Assembly: GCF_030209375.1 (NCBI RefSeq)
Contig: NZ_JARVSC010000003.1
Coordinates: 186,001-250,000, forward strand
Direction: 5' to 3'
DNA length: 64,000 nt
Source of the DNA: Plantibacter sp. ME-Dv--P-122b
GTDB lineage: Bacteria > Actinomycetota > Actinomycetes > Actinomycetales > Microbacteriaceae
In this document: piece after piece, positions 8,311 through 17,282 of the stretch
Position numbering within the stretch: position 1 is the first letter of the stretch
Layout: each line of letters opens with the position of its first letter
Notes under the pieces: model-generated
What the model was told of the DNA's origin: nothing
The model's database searches: none
Seen by the model: the letters and a program-made list of their open reading frames with translations, nothing else
Translations under genes and position numbers: made by a program

Positions 8311-9231
8311 TCAGCGGATCGCGATGGTGGTGCGGTCGCGGGTGGTGAGGTCGCGGTGTGTCGCGGCCGCGTGCCAGCCGTCGGCCGTGAGTAGCTCGCG
8401 GATGGCCTGCCCCTGGAGTTCGCCGTGCTCGATGATGAGCGTGCCGCCCCGGTGGAGCAGTCGCTGCGCGGTGACGGACACCTGGCGCACCACGTCGAGA
8501 CCGTCCGGGCCGCCGTACAGCGCGGCCGAGGGGTCGTGGAGACGCACCTCGGGATCGCGCGGGATCGCGTCGTCCGGGACGTACGGGGGGTTGGAGATCA
8601 CGACGTCCACCGAGCCGTCGAGCTCGTGGAAGGCGTCGGCGAGGTGCTCGAAGACGACGGTGGCGTTGTCAGCAAGGGACTCGGCGAAGTTCCGCCTCGC
8701 CCAGATGAACGCCTCGACGGAGTTCTCGGTCGCGTAGATCGCCGCGTTGGGGACCTCGGTCGCCATCGCCAGCGCGATCGCTCCACTGCCGGTGCCGAGG
8801 TCGACCCCGATGGGCCGAGGGATCGGCACGGCTCGGAGCGCGTCGATCGCGAACTGCACGACCGACTCGGTCTCGGGGCGCGGGACGAAGACACCTGGTC
8901 CGACCGCGAGTTCCATCGAACGGAACGCGGCGCGACCCGTGATGTGCTGCAGCGGTTCTCGCGCGGCGCGTCGCTCGACCAGCTCGGCGAACACCGTGCG
9001 CTCCTCGGCGTCGAGCACGCGACCGGTGATCGCCGCGGCCTGTACAGCCCCGCGACCGAGGCCGAGCACGTGTCCGAGGAGGAGCTCCGCGTCGACGTCG
9101 GGTGACGGCACGGCTGCGCGGGTGAGGATCTCCACGGCGTGTTGACGCGCGAGTTCGACCGTCGCAGGGTGGCCGGCGGACGGGTTGTCTGCGGCGGCGG
9201 CGGAAGGGGTGCTGGGCATGAGCGAGGTCAT
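8311..9231 (-). CDS. prmC: Peptide chain release factor N(5)-glutamine methyltransferase
   Basis: A SAM-dependent methyltransferase (306 residues from the chosen start) that methylates the Gln of the GGQ motif in release factors. The N-terminal helical domain holds ELLLGHVLGLGRGAVQAA and REPLQHITGRAAF; the Rossmann domain has FVPRPETE, the SAM site VDLGTGSGAIALAMA and the catalytic NPPY (VVISNPPYVPD). Its target gene prfA is 3.4 kb away on the same strand; in many relatives the two are adjacent. The start is uncertain: ATG codons at 9234, 9231 and 9219 are possible and none has a good ribosome site. Confidence 0.88.
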   Translation of the reverse strand: MTSLMPSTPSAAAADNPSAGHPATVELARQHAVEILTRAAVPSPDVDAELLLGHVLGLGRGAVQAAAITGRVLDAEERTVFAELVERRAAREPLQHITGRAAFRSMELAVGPGVFVPRPETESVVQFAIDALRAVPIPRPIGVDLGTGSGAIALAMATEVPNAAIYATENSVEAFIWARRNFAESLADNATVVFEHLADAFHELDGSVDVVISNPPYVPDDAIPRDPEVRLHDPSAALYGGPDGLDVVRQVSVTAQRLLHRGGTLIIEHGELQGQAIRELLTADGWHAAATHRDLTTRDRTTIAIR

Positions 9232-9382
9232 CATCTGGGGCGGCCGGGTCGGATGGGCCGCACCGAGCCTACCCCACCGCCTCGGTGCGGCCGCGGGCCG
9301 GCAACCCTCGTCGTCACACGGGACACCGTCGTCCGACCAGGTCGTAGGCTGAACCGAGCCCCGTTCGAGGAAGAGGAACACC

Positions 9383-10321
9383 GTGACCGGCACCGTCTAC
9401 ACCGACATCACCCAGGCCTACGGCCGCACCCCGCTCGTCCGCCTGAACCGCATCGCCGAGGGCGTCGGCGCCACCATCCTGGCGAAGCTGGAGTTCTACA
9501 ACCCGGGGTCGAGCGTCAAGGACCGCCTGGGCATCGCGCTCGTCGACGCTGCGGAGGCCTCGGGTCAGCTACAGCCGGGAGGCACCATCGTCGAGTCGAC
9601 GAGCGGGAACACGGGCATCGCGCTCGCCCTCGTGGGCGCCGCGCGTGGCTACCGGGTCATCCTCACCATGCCGGCCTCGATGAGCAAGGAACGTCGCACC
9701 CTGCTCCGTGCCTACGGTGCCGAGCTCGTCCTCACCGACCCGACGAAGGGGATGGCGAACGCCGTGCAGGAGGCCCACCGCATCGTCGCCGAGAACCCCG
9801 GCGCCGTCTGGGTCAGGCAGTTCGAGAACGAGGCGAACCCCGCCATCCACCGGCGGACGACCGCACCCGAGATCTGGGAGGACACCGCCGGCACGGTCGA
9901 CGCGTTCGTCGCGGGCATCGGGACGGGCGGGACGATCACCGGCGTCGGCAGCTGGCTCCGCGAACACAACCCCGACGTGCAGATCATCGCCGTGGAGCCG
10001 GCGGACTCCCCACTGCTCAGCGAGGGTCGCGCCGGCGGACACAAGATCCAGGGCATCGGCCCGAACTTCGTGCCCGACATCCTCGACACGTCCTTGTTCA
10101 GCGAGATCATCCCGGTCGAGACCGACACCGCCTACGCGACCGCACGACGCCTCGCGACCGACGACGGCATCATCGGCGGCATGTCCTCCGGCGCCGCGGT
10201 GTGGGCCGCCCTCGAGGTCGGACGCCGTCCTGAGATGACCGGCAAGACCATCGTCGTCATCATCCCCGACGCGGGCGAGCGCTACCTGTCGACGACGATG
10301 TACGACGACCTGCGCGACTAG
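9383..10321 (+). CDS. cysK: Cysteine synthase A (O-acetylserine sulfhydrylase)
   Basis: A 312-residue PLP enzyme of fold type II that makes cysteine from O-acetylserine and sulfide. The PLP-binding Lys lies in NPGSSVKDRLG near residue 43, the substrate loop is STSGNTG near residue 71, and the phosphate-binding Gly-rich loop is GIGTGGTITG near residue 178. Length is as expected for CysK. GTG at 9383 is preceded by GAGGAAGAGG; a TAGGCT hexamer at 9345-9350 is a likely -10. cysE starts 9 bases after its stop, so the two form an operon and may form the cysteine synthase complex; CysE here ends in Tyr-His-Ile, with the C-terminal Ile needed for CysK binding. Confidence 0.93.
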   Translation: MTGTVYTDITQAYGRTPLVRLNRIAEGVGATILAKLEFYNPGSSVKDRLGIALVDAAEASGQLQPGGTIVESTSGNTGIALALVGAARGYRVILTMPASMSKERRTLLRAYGAELVLTDPTKGMANAVQEAHRIVAENPGAVWVRQFENEANPAIHRRTTAPEIWEDTAGTVDAFVAGIGTGGTITGVGSWLREHNPDVQIIAVEPADSPLLSEGRAGGHKIQGIGPNFVPDILDTSLFSEIIPVETDTAYATARRLATDDGIIGGMSSGAAVWAALEVGRRPEMTGKTIVVIIPDAGERYLSTTMYDDLRD

Positions 10322-10330
10322 GCTCGACGC

Positions 10331-10897
10331 ATGGGAATGCTGTCGCGGGTCCGCGAGGACATCGGTGCCGCACGCGCACACGATCCGGCGGCCCGCGGCA
10401 CCATCGAGATTGCACTCAGTTACTCCGGGCTGCACGCCGTCTGGGCGTACCGGCTGCACCATCGACTGTGGCGGCGCGGCTTCCGCACCCTCGCCCGGTT
10501 CGGCTCGCAGTTCACCCGGTTCCTCACCGGGGTCGAGATCCATCCCGGCGCCCGGATCGGCAGACGGTTCTTCATCGACCACGGCATGGGCGTCGTCATC
10601 GGCGAGACGGCCGAGGTGGGCGACGACGTCATGATCTTCCACGGCGTGACCCTCGGCGGGAAGAGCCGCGGCGTCGGCAAGCGCCACCCGACCATCGGTG
10701 ACGGGGTCGCCGTCGGCGCCGGGGCGAAGATCCTCGGGCCCATCTCGATCGGTCCCGGCACCATCGTCGGTGCGAACGCCGTCGTCACCAAGGCGTGCCC
10801 ACCCCGCAGCCTGCTGCTCGGCGTCCCGGCGGTCGAGCGCCCGCGCGGGAGCGGCACGCACGGACTCGCGTTGCTCGATCCCGAGTACCACATCTGA
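10331..10897 (+). CDS. cysE: Serine O-acetyltransferase
   Basis: A 188-residue hexapeptide-repeat acetyltransferase that makes O-acetylserine from serine and acetyl-CoA. The left-handed beta-helix part runs from [18 protein letters not shown] (about residue 71) through [20 protein letters not shown] and [16 protein letters not shown]. The catalytic His-Asp pair is in the FIDHGMG and FHGVTLGG turns. It is the short form without the long N-terminal domain of enterobacterial CysE, as common in actinobacteria and firmicutes. The C-terminal Ile fits docking into the CysK active site. It is the second gene of the cysK-cysE operon. Confidence 0.92.
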   Translation: MGMLSRVREDIGAARAHDPAARGTIEIALSYSGLHAVWAYRLHHRLWRRGFRTLARFGSQFTRFLTGVEIHPGARIGRRFFIDHGMGVVIGETAEVGDDVMIFHGVTLGGKSRGVGKRHPTIGDGVAVGAGAKILGPISIGPGTIVGANAVVTKACPPRSLLLGVPAVERPRGSGTHGLALLDPEYHI

Positions 10898-10916
10898 TCC
10901 GCGCGAGGTGAGGCGA

Positions 10917-10947
10917 ATCGTCGTCCACGCCTCCCCCGGACGACGAT
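10917..10947 (+). terminator. Hairpin downstream of cysE
   Basis: ATCGTCGTCC (10917-10926) and GGACGACGAT (10938-10947) form a perfect 10-bp stem with an 11-base loop, 20 bases after the cysE stop and before the ABC-F gene. There is no U-run, so it could be a GC-rich terminator or an RNA-processing site. Confidence 0.45.
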
Positions 10948-10988
10948 CCCCGCATCCCACCCGCATCCCCGTTCCTCGAGAGGTCCCC

Positions 10989-12545
10989 ATGAGTCTCATC
11001 CGCCTGCACGACGTCACCGTCCGGTTCGAGGAACGCCCGGTGCTCCGCGACGTCTTCTTCCGGCTCGAGCCAGGCGACCGGGTCGGGCTCATCGGTCGGA
11101 ACGGCTCCGGCAAGTCCACCCTCCTGAAGCTCGCCCTCGACCAGCTCCAGCCGGACTCGGGCACGGTGAGCATCGAGGACGGAACGCGGATCGGGTACTT
11201 CTCCCAGTTCTCTGAGCTCGACGGCAGCGCCACGATCACGGAGGTCCTCGAAGGACTCTTCGGTCACATCCACGCCATCGAGGCCGAACTCGCATCCATC
11301 GACGCCGCGATCGCCGCGGACCCGAACGACCTCGACGGGATGACGAAGCTCATCGAACGGCAGGCCGAGCTCTTCGAGGAGATGGAGCGCCAGGACGGCT
11401 GGGACTACCAGCGCCACATCGACACCGCCCTCACCACGCTCGGCTTCGACGCCGCGCGCCGGGTGCTCCCCATCGACTCGCTCTCCGGTGGTTGGCGCAA
11501 CCGCGCGGCGCTCGCGAAGATCCTCCTCGAGCGCCCGGACGTCCTGCTGCTCGACGAGCCGACGAACTTCCTCGACGTCGCGGGGGTCGAGTGGCTCGAA
11601 TCCTGGTTCGGCTCGTTCCGCGGCGCGGCCATCGTCGTCTCGCACGACCGGACCTTCCTCGACGCCGTGGTCACCCGCATCGTCGAGGTCGAGAACTTCC
11701 ACCTCCACGAGTACCCCGGCAGCTTCGACGAGTACGTCGTCCAGAAGCAGTTCCGGCTCAAGAGCCTCGAGGCGCAGTTCGTCCACGAGTCCGAACTGCT
11801 CGCCTTCGAGGCGGAGGGCATCTCGGACCGTCGCGAGGCGGCGAAGGCCGCCGGGAAGAAGGACCTCTCCTCACAGCTGGCGAAGATCAAGAAGGCCAGG
11901 CCACCACGTCCGGTCGACGACATCATCACCGACATCTACGGCGGTCTGCACATCAAGGACACGCTCTGCCGGATCCAGGGGCTCACGAAGGCCTACGGCG
12001 AGCACACACTGTTCGACGGGCTCGACCTGGAGATCGGCCGCCGGGAACGCATCGTCGTCCACGGGCCGAACGGTGCGGGCAAGTCCACCTTCCTCCGAAT
12101 CCTCGAGGGCGACGAACGCCCCGACGCCGGTCACGTCACCTGGACCGGCGGGGTCCGATACGCGTCCTACAACCAGATGGTCGACGAGCTGGACCTCACC
12201 GACACGGTGGCCCATGCCGTCGGTGCCATGCCCGACAGCCTCGCCTTCGCGGCGACGAAGAAGTCGGTGAACCGCTTCCTCGGCATGTTCCAATTCTCGG
12301 ACGCCGACCTCAAGCAGAAGATCGGCATGCTCTCGGGTGGGCAGCGCGCCCGCGTCGCCATGGCCCAGTGCCTGCTCTCCGGGGCGTCGGTACTCCTCCT
12401 CGACGAGCCGACGAACCACCTGGACCTCGCGAGCACGCAGGTCATGGAGCGCGCACTCGTGCACTTCCCCGGCGCCATCGTCGTGGTCAGCCACGACCGG
12501 TTCTTCGCCGACAAGGTCGCGACGAAGCGACTGCGCATCGGCTGA
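10989..12545 (+). CDS. ABC-F family ATPase (ribosome-associated type)
   Basis: A 518-residue protein with two ABC ATPase domains and no membrane segments. Domain 1: Walker A GRNGSGKST near residue 36, signature LSGGWRNR, Walker B LLLDEPTNFLD. Domain 2: Walker A GPNGAGKST near residue 358, signature LSGGQRAR, Walker B LLLDEPTNHLD. The linker between them (about residues 240-315) is basic and helical, as in ABC-F proteins that act on the ribosomal E site to regulate translation or protect it from antibiotics. ATG at 10989 follows GAGAGG. Subfamily is not decided; resistance is possible but unsupported. Confidence 0.88.
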   Translation: MSLIRLHDVTVRFEERPVLRDVFFRLEPGDRVGLIGRNGSGKSTLLKLALDQLQPDSGTVSIEDGTRIGYFSQFSELDGSATITEVLEGLFGHIHAIEAELASIDAAIAADPNDLDGMTKLIERQAELFEEMERQDGWDYQRHIDTALTTLGFDAARRVLPIDSLSGGWRNRAALAKILLERPDVLLLDEPTNFLDVAGVEWLESWFGSFRGAAIVVSHDRTFLDAVVTRIVEVENFHLHEYPGSFDEYVVQKQFRLKSLEAQFVHESELLAFEAEGISDRREAAKAAGKKDLSSQLAKIKKARPPRPVDDIITDIYGGLHIKDTLCRIQGLTKAYGEHTLFDGLDLEIGRRERIVVHGPNGAGKSTFLRILEGDERPDAGHVTWTGGVRYASYNQMVDELDLTDTVAHAVGAMPDSLAFAATKKSVNRFLGMFQFSDADLKQKIGMLSGGQRARVAMAQCLLSGASVLLLDEPTNHLDLASTQVMERALVHFPGAIVVVSHDRFFADKVATKRLRIG

Positions 12546-12553
12546 ACGACGAA

Positions 12554-12602
12554 AGCGCAGTCGTGGTCGTCATCCGAGCGGGATGACGACCACGACTGCG
12601 CT
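12554..12602. terminator. Bidirectional terminator between ABC-F and prfA
   Basis: A perfect 22-bp inverted repeat (arms 12554-12575 and 12581-12602, loop GAGCG) starts 9 bases after the ABC-F stop and ends 9 bases before the prfA stop on the other strand. Position between convergent genes and stem length point to a two-way terminator, without a U-tract. Confidence 0.75.
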
Positions 12603-12610
12603 CTCGAGTC

Positions 12611-13690
12611 CTAGTCCTGGTCGCCGATGTCGGCCAGGCGAGCCTCCTCGTCGGCGGTGATCGCCGATTCGATGATCGGCCCGAGCGCGCCGTTCATGAC
12701 GCCGTCGAGGTTGTACGCCTTGTATCCGGTCCGGTGATCGGCGATGCGGTTCTCGGGGAAGTTGTACGTGCGGATGCGCTCGGAGCGGTCCATGGTGCGG
12801 ATCTGCGTCTTGCGGGCCGCGCTGTCGAGTGCCGCCTGCTCCTCCTGCTGACGCGCGAGGATGCGGGCGCGGAGCACGCGCATACCGGCCTCACGGTTCT
12901 GCAGCTGGCTCTTCTCGTTCTGCATCGACACCACGATGCCGGTCGGCAGGTGGGTGATACGCACCGCCGAGTCGGTCGTGTTGACCGACTGACCACCGGG
13001 GCCGCTCGACCGGTAGACGTCGATCTTCAGGTCGTTCTGGCTGATCTCGACCTCCTCCGGCTCATCGACCTCGGGGAAGACGAGGACACCCGTGGTGGAG
13101 GTGTGGATGCGGCCCTGGGACTCTGTGGCCGGCACACGCTGCACACGGTGCACGCCGCCCTCGTACTTGAGGTGCGCCCAGACCCCCTGCGACGGGTCGG
13201 TCGCGTTCGACTTGATCGCCACCTGGACGTCCTTGTAGCCGCCGAGGTCGCTCTCGGTGCGTTCGAGGAGCTCGGTCTTCCACCCCTTGGACTCCGCGTA
13301 GTGCAGGTACATCCGGAGCAGGTCGGCGGCGAAGAGGGCGCTCTCCGCGCCGCCCTCGCCACCCTTGATCTCCATGATGACGTCGCGGCCGTCGTCGGGG
13401 TCGCGCGGGATGAGCAGACGGCGGAGTTTCTCCTGGTTGGTCACCAGCAGCTCTTCGAGCACCGGCACCTCCTCGGCGAACGCCTCGTCCTCCTTGGCGA
13501 GTTCCCGAGCGGCGTCGAGGTCCTCCTGCGTCGCCTGCCAGGTGTGGTAGGCCGCGATGATCTTCGACAGCTCGGCGTAGCGGCGGTTGATCTTCTTCGA
13601 CCGTGCGGGGTCGGCGTGGACCGCCGGGTCGGCGAGCTGGTCCTGGAGATCCTTGTGCTCGGCGACGAGCGTCTCAACTGATTCGAACAT
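12611..13690 (-). CDS. prfA: Peptide chain release factor 1
   Basis: A 359-residue class I release factor that reads UAA and UAG. The tripeptide anticodon PAT lies in [14 protein letters not shown] near residue 185, diagnostic for RF1 rather than RF2, and the peptidyl-tRNA hydrolysis motif GGQ is in [16 protein letters not shown] near residue 233. The coiled N-terminal domain is complete. The GGQ Gln is the target of PrmC, encoded about 3.4 kb downstream. The gene follows rho on the same strand with a hairpin between them. There is no rpmE (L31) gene between rho and prfA, unlike in many actinobacteria. Confidence 0.96.
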   Translation of the reverse strand: MFESVETLVAEHKDLQDQLADPAVHADPARSKKINRRYAELSKIIAAYHTWQATQEDLDAARELAKEDEAFAEEVPVLEELLVTNQEKLRRLLIPRDPDDGRDVIMEIKGGEGGAESALFAADLLRMYLHYAESKGWKTELLERTESDLGGYKDVQVAIKSNATDPSQGVWAHLKYEGGVHRVQRVPATESQGRIHTSTTGVLVFPEVDEPEEVEISQNDLKIDVYRSSGPGGQSVNTTDSAVRITHLPTGIVVSMQNEKSQLQNREAGMRVLRARILARQQEEQAALDSAARKTQIRTMDRSERIRTYNFPENRIADHRTGYKAYNLDGVMNGALGPIIESAITADEEARLADIGDQD

Positions 13691-13737
13691 CGTTCTCTTC
13701 CTTCATCACCATCATGCGGCACCGGGGGCGAAACAGG

Positions 13738-13793
13738 ACCGACCCCACCCGTTCCCGACGCCGGTGCGGCGCGGATGCGGATGGGGTCGGTCG
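13738..13793 (-). terminator. Hairpin between rho and prfA
   Basis: GACCGACCCCA (13738-13748) pairs with TGGGGTCGGTC (13783-13793) as a perfect 11-bp outer stem, just downstream of the rho stop codon. The GC-rich interior may fold further. It could end rho transcription or act as attenuator before prfA. Confidence 0.5.
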
Positions 13794-13799
13794 GGACCG

Positions 13800-16028
13800 C
13801 TAGCGGTGGTTGTTCTCGTGTCCGTGGCTGTGCGAGGTCGGTGCGGGCATCGACTTCTGCATCTGGACGAGGAACTCCACGTTGGACGTGGTCTCCTTCA
13901 GCTTGCCGAGGACGACCTCGAGGGCCTGCTGCTGGTCGAGGCCGGCGAGGGCACGACGCAGCTTCCAGGTGACCTTGACCTCGTCGGGGGCGAGCAGCAT
14001 CTCCTCGCGGCGGGTCGAGGACGCGTTGACGTCCACGGCCGGGAAGATCCGCTTGTCGGCGAGCTGGCGCGAGAGCCGGAGCTCCGAGTTGCCGGTGCCC
14101 TTGAACTCCTCGAAGATGACCTCGTCCATCTTGGAACCGGTCTCGACGAGCGCGGTCGCGAGGATCGTGAGCGATCCGCCGTTCTCGATGTTGCGAGCGG
14201 CACCGAAGAAGCGCTTCGGCGGGTAGAGCGCCGCAGCGTCGACACCACCGGAGAGGATCCGACCCGAGGCGGGTGCGGCCAGGTTGTAGGCACGACCGAG
14301 ACGCGTGATCGAGTCGAGCAGCACGACGACGTCGTGGCCGAGCTCGACGAGACGCTTGGCGCGCTCGATCGCGAGTTCGGCGACCGTCGTGTGGTCCTCG
14401 GCCGGACGGTCGAAGGTGGAGGCGATGACCTCACCCTTTACCGTGCGCTGCATGTCGGTGACCTCTTCGGGACGCTCGTCGACCAGCACGACCATGAGGT
14501 GGACCTCAGGGTTGTTGATCGAGATCGCGTTGGCGATCTGCTGCAGGACGATGGTCTTCCCGGCCTTCGGCGGAGCGACGATCAGGCCGCGCTGGCCCTT
14601 GCCGATCGGTGCGACGAGGTCGATGATGCGCTGCGTGAGCTTCGTCTGCTCCGTCTCGAGACGGAGGCGCTCCTGCGGGTACAGCGGAGTCAGCTTGCCG
14701 AACTCGACGCGGGCGCCGGCCTCGTCGACGGACAGGCCGTTGACGGAGTCGACCTTGACGATCGCGTTGTACTTCTGGCGGCTGCTGCTGTCGTTGTCGC
14801 GCGGCTGACGGATGGCGCCGACGACGGCGTCGCCCTTGCGCAGGTGGTACTTCTTCACCTGGCCGAGGGAGACGTAGACGTCGTTGGTGCCCGGGAGGTA
14901 ACCGGAGGTGCGCACGAACGCGTAGTTGTCGAGGACGTCGAGGATGCCGGCGACCGGGATGAGGACGTCGTCCTCGGCGATCTCGGGCTCGACGTCGTCG
15001 TTCTGCACGGATCCGCGACGCTTGCGGTCGCGGTAACGGCTGCGGCCGCCACGACCCTCGGACTCGTCGCCCGGTGCGCCCTGGTTGCCCTGACCGCCCT
15101 GGTTGCCGCGGTTCTGCCCCTGCTGCTCCTGCTTGGCGTCGGCCTTCTGACCGGCGTCGGCGTTCTGGCCGCCGTTGTTCTGGTTGCCGTTGTTCTGGTT
15201 GCCGTTGTTCTGGCCACCGTTGTTCTGGTTGCGGCCTCGGCCACGACCACGACGTCCGCCGGAGGACTGGCCGTCCTGCTGCTCGCCGTCCTGGGTGTCG
15301 TCGGCGTCCGTGTTCGCGGCGTCGTCGTTCGAGTCCTGCTCGGAGGCGTGCTGTGCGGCGCGGTTCTGCTCGCCGCCGGCCTGCTCGCCGGTGCCCTGCT
15401 CAGCCGTGTTCTGCTCGGCGTCGTCGGCGTTGCGGTCGCGATCGCGTCCGCGCCCACGGCGGTTGCCGCGTGAACGCCTCGGCGTCTGCTCGGGGGTCGT
15501 CTCGTCGGCCTGCTGCGGCTCGGCGGTCGCGGCGGCGTCGTCGGACTGCTCGGCGGGAGCCGCGTCGGCCGGAGCGGATGGTTCCTCGACCAGGGCGGGA
15601 GCGGCGGCCGGCGCAGCCGGTGCCTCGACGACGGGGGCGCCGACGATCGGGGTGGCGTTCGGGGCGACGGTGGCCGTCGTGGCCCGGCGGGACTTGCGTC
15701 GCGCCGGCGGGGCCGCCTTCTCGGCACCGAAGGCCTGGTCGAGGGCGAGGTCGAGCTCGGGCAGCTTGGACTGCACCGGTGCCTCCGGCGCGACTTCGAG
15801 CGCGGAGACCGACTCGATGACGTCGGCGGTCTCGGTGGCCGCGGCGTCGGTGTCGGTGTCGGTGCTGTTCTGGATGGTCTGGATGGCTTCGACCAGCTCG
15901 CCCTTGCGGAGCTTCGAGGCTCCGGCCACTCCGAGAGCGGCGGCGAGACGCTGCAGGTCGGCGACCTTGAGCGTCTTCGGGTCGGCATCCAGCGAGACGC
16001 CTGAGGCGCCTTCGTTGACGTCTGTCAC
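13800..16028 (-). CDS. rho: Transcription termination factor Rho with long disordered insertion
   Basis: A 742-residue Rho, about 320 residues longer than the E. coli protein. A SAP-like N-terminal segment ([22 protein letters not shown]) is followed by roughly 270 residues rich in Ala/Glu and then Arg/Asn/Gly/Gln ([18 protein letters not shown]), ending near [14 protein letters not shown]. Then come the RNA-binding cold-shock-like domain ([20 protein letters not shown]) and the RecA-like motor: Walker A APPKAGKT, Walker [12 protein letters not shown], and [19 protein letters not shown]. Such insertions are typical of actinobacterial Rho and add RNA contacts or drive condensation. Start is GTG at 16028 with GGAAGGAAG upstream. 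Confidence 0.95.
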   Translation of the reverse strand: MTDVNEGASGVSLDADPKTLKVADLQRLAAALGVAGASKLRKGELVEAIQTIQNSTDTDTDAAATETADVIESVSALEVAPEAPVQSKLPELDLALDQAFGAEKAAPPARRKSRRATTATVAPNATPIVGAPVVEAPAAPAAAPALVEEPSAPADAAPAEQSDDAAATAEPQQADETTPEQTPRRSRGNRRGRGRDRDRNADDAEQNTAEQGTGEQAGGEQNRAAQHASEQDSNDDAANTDADDTQDGEQQDGQSSGGRRGRGRGRNQNNGGQNNGNQNNGNQNNGGQNADAGQKADAKQEQQGQNRGNQGGQGNQGAPGDESEGRGGRSRYRDRKRRGSVQNDDVEPEIAEDDVLIPVAGILDVLDNYAFVRTSGYLPGTNDVYVSLGQVKKYHLRKGDAVVGAIRQPRDNDSSSRQKYNAIVKVDSVNGLSVDEAGARVEFGKLTPLYPQERLRLETEQTKLTQRIIDLVAPIGKGQRGLIVAPPKAGKTIVLQQIANAISINNPEVHLMVVLVDERPEEVTDMQRTVKGEVIASTFDRPAEDHTTVAELAIERAKRLVELGHDVVVLLDSITRLGRAYNLAAPASGRILSGGVDAAALYPPKRFFGAARNIENGGSLTILATALVETGSKMDEVIFEEFKGTGNSELRLSRQLADKRIFPAVDVNASSTRREEMLLAPDEVKVTWKLRRALAGLDQQQALEVVLGKLKETTSNVEFLVQMQKSMPAPTSHSHGHENNHR

Positions 16029-16260
16029 GTGTGTCTTCCTTCCCTTGCGTCGAGACAGAGCTGTCTCGCGCAGGCGGCGATCGCACCGGAATCCTGTGCG
16101 GCGGGTGGGTGATGTTCACACGACGCAGAGCCTGTGCGGATAGCCCGGTGCGACGACCCGGCGGAGCGCTGCTCAGCAGGATGGAAACACGGTGGGACCC
16201 GAACAGACGCGATCAATTGGTGCGAAAGCGATGATTGTGCGGAATTGCCCCGGAAGCCGG
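16029..16260 (-). promoter_or_regulatory. rho leader and rho-thrB intergenic region
   Basis: No coding frame is credible here. On the minus strand this is the rho 5' region. An 18-base perfect palindrome, CGAGACAGAGCTGTCTCG, sits at 16051-16068, about 22 bases before the rho start codon, just upstream of its ribosome site. It could be a protein operator or, in RNA, a 6-bp hairpin. Rho autoregulates in other bacteria, so a regulatory leader is plausible but unproven. Confidence 0.35.
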
Positions 16261-17217
16261 TTACGCCGAAGAGGCGGGGTGGGCCGGGTGCCCTCCCACT
16301 GTAGCACCCTTGAAGTCGACCGCGAGCATGAGCGACTGCCACGGGGTGGCGGCGTGCTCGGCGACCAACGCCGTGGCTTCGAGACGGCGTCCGGGATCGT
16401 CAGCGAGGACGAGGATGGACGGACCGGCGCCGGAGACGACGGCGGCGAACCCGTGCTCACGCAGCATCGTGATGAGGGCGTTCGTCTCGGGCATCGCGGC
16501 GGCGCGGTAGCTCTGGTGGAGCCGGTCCTCGGTGGCCGCGAGCAGGAGCTCCGGGCTCTGCGTGAGCGCGGCGACAAGGAGCGCCGAACGCGAGACGTTG
16601 AACGCGGCGTCGGCGTGCGGCACGTTGGCCGGCTGCAGGCTGCGGGCGAGTTCCGTGGACATCGTGTGCTCGGGGACGAGCACGAGCGGCGACACCCCGC
16701 GGTGCACGATGAGCTTCTTGTGCTGCGGCCCGGCGTCGGTGGTCCACGCGATCGTCAGGCCGCCGAAGAGTGCGGGGGCCACGTTGTCGGGGTGTCCCTC
16801 CATCTCCGTCGCGAGCCGGAGGAGGTCGTCGGGTCCGAGTTCGACCTCTCCCTCGAGCAGCCCCTTCGCCGCCATGATGCCGGAGACGATCGCCGCACCC
16901 GAGGAACCGAGGCCGCGGCCGTGCGGGATGACGTTCCGCGCGACGACGTCGAGACCCGGAAGGTCGTGGCCGTAAGCCCGAAGGGCATGGGCGATCGCGG
17001 TGATCACGAGGTTCGACGCATCGGTCGGCACCTCGCCGGCGCCGACACCGATGACCTCGACGAACACCCCGGGCTCCTCGCGGACCGTGACGGTCAGCTC
17101 GTCGTACAGGGCGAGCGCGAGACCGAGCGTGTCGAAGCCGGGGCCGAGGTTGGCGGTGGTCGCCGGCACCTTCACGGTGACGGTGCGTCCGATCGCAAGC
17201 GGTTCGGTGTGACTCAT
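16261..17217 (-). CDS. thrB: Homoserine kinase
   Basis: A 318-residue GHMP kinase that phosphorylates homoserine on the way to threonine. The GHMP motif 1 region is VKVPATTANLGPGFDTLGLAL near residue 15, the ATP-binding glycine-rich loop is PHGRGLGSSGAAIVSGI near residue 98, and motif 3 is GFAAVVSGAGPSILVLAD near the C-terminus. It follows hom by 65 bases on the same strand; this lysA-hom-thrB order channels aspartate semialdehyde products to lysine and threonine and supplies homoserine for metX further along the window. Confidence 0.94.
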   Translation of the reverse strand: MSHTEPLAIGRTVTVKVPATTANLGPGFDTLGLALALYDELTVTVREEPGVFVEVIGVGAGEVPTDASNLVITAIAHALRAYGHDLPGLDVVARNVIPHGRGLGSSGAAIVSGIMAAKGLLEGEVELGPDDLLRLATEMEGHPDNVAPALFGGLTIAWTTDAGPQHKKLIVHRGVSPLVLVPEHTMSTELARSLQPANVPHADAAFNVSRSALLVAALTQSPELLLAATEDRLHQSYRAAAMPETNALITMLREHGFAAVVSGAGPSILVLADDPGRRLEATALVAEHAATPWQSLMLAVDFKGATVGGHPAHPASSA

Positions 17218-17282
17218 AGGGATGCCTGCAATCTGGTGAGAGGTCGGCGAGCGACGCGGTCGGTGGTCGTGCGGTTCGGCAC

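Noticed and set aside
10989-12545. Antibiotic-resistance ABC-F protein
   Set aside because: The ABC-F fold is clear, but nothing seen separates resistance proteins from housekeeping translation factors.
15160-15245. Variable-number tandem repeat as a separate feature
   Set aside because: The near-identical 15-18 base units encode the NQNNG tract of Rho and are in frame; they are described with the gene.
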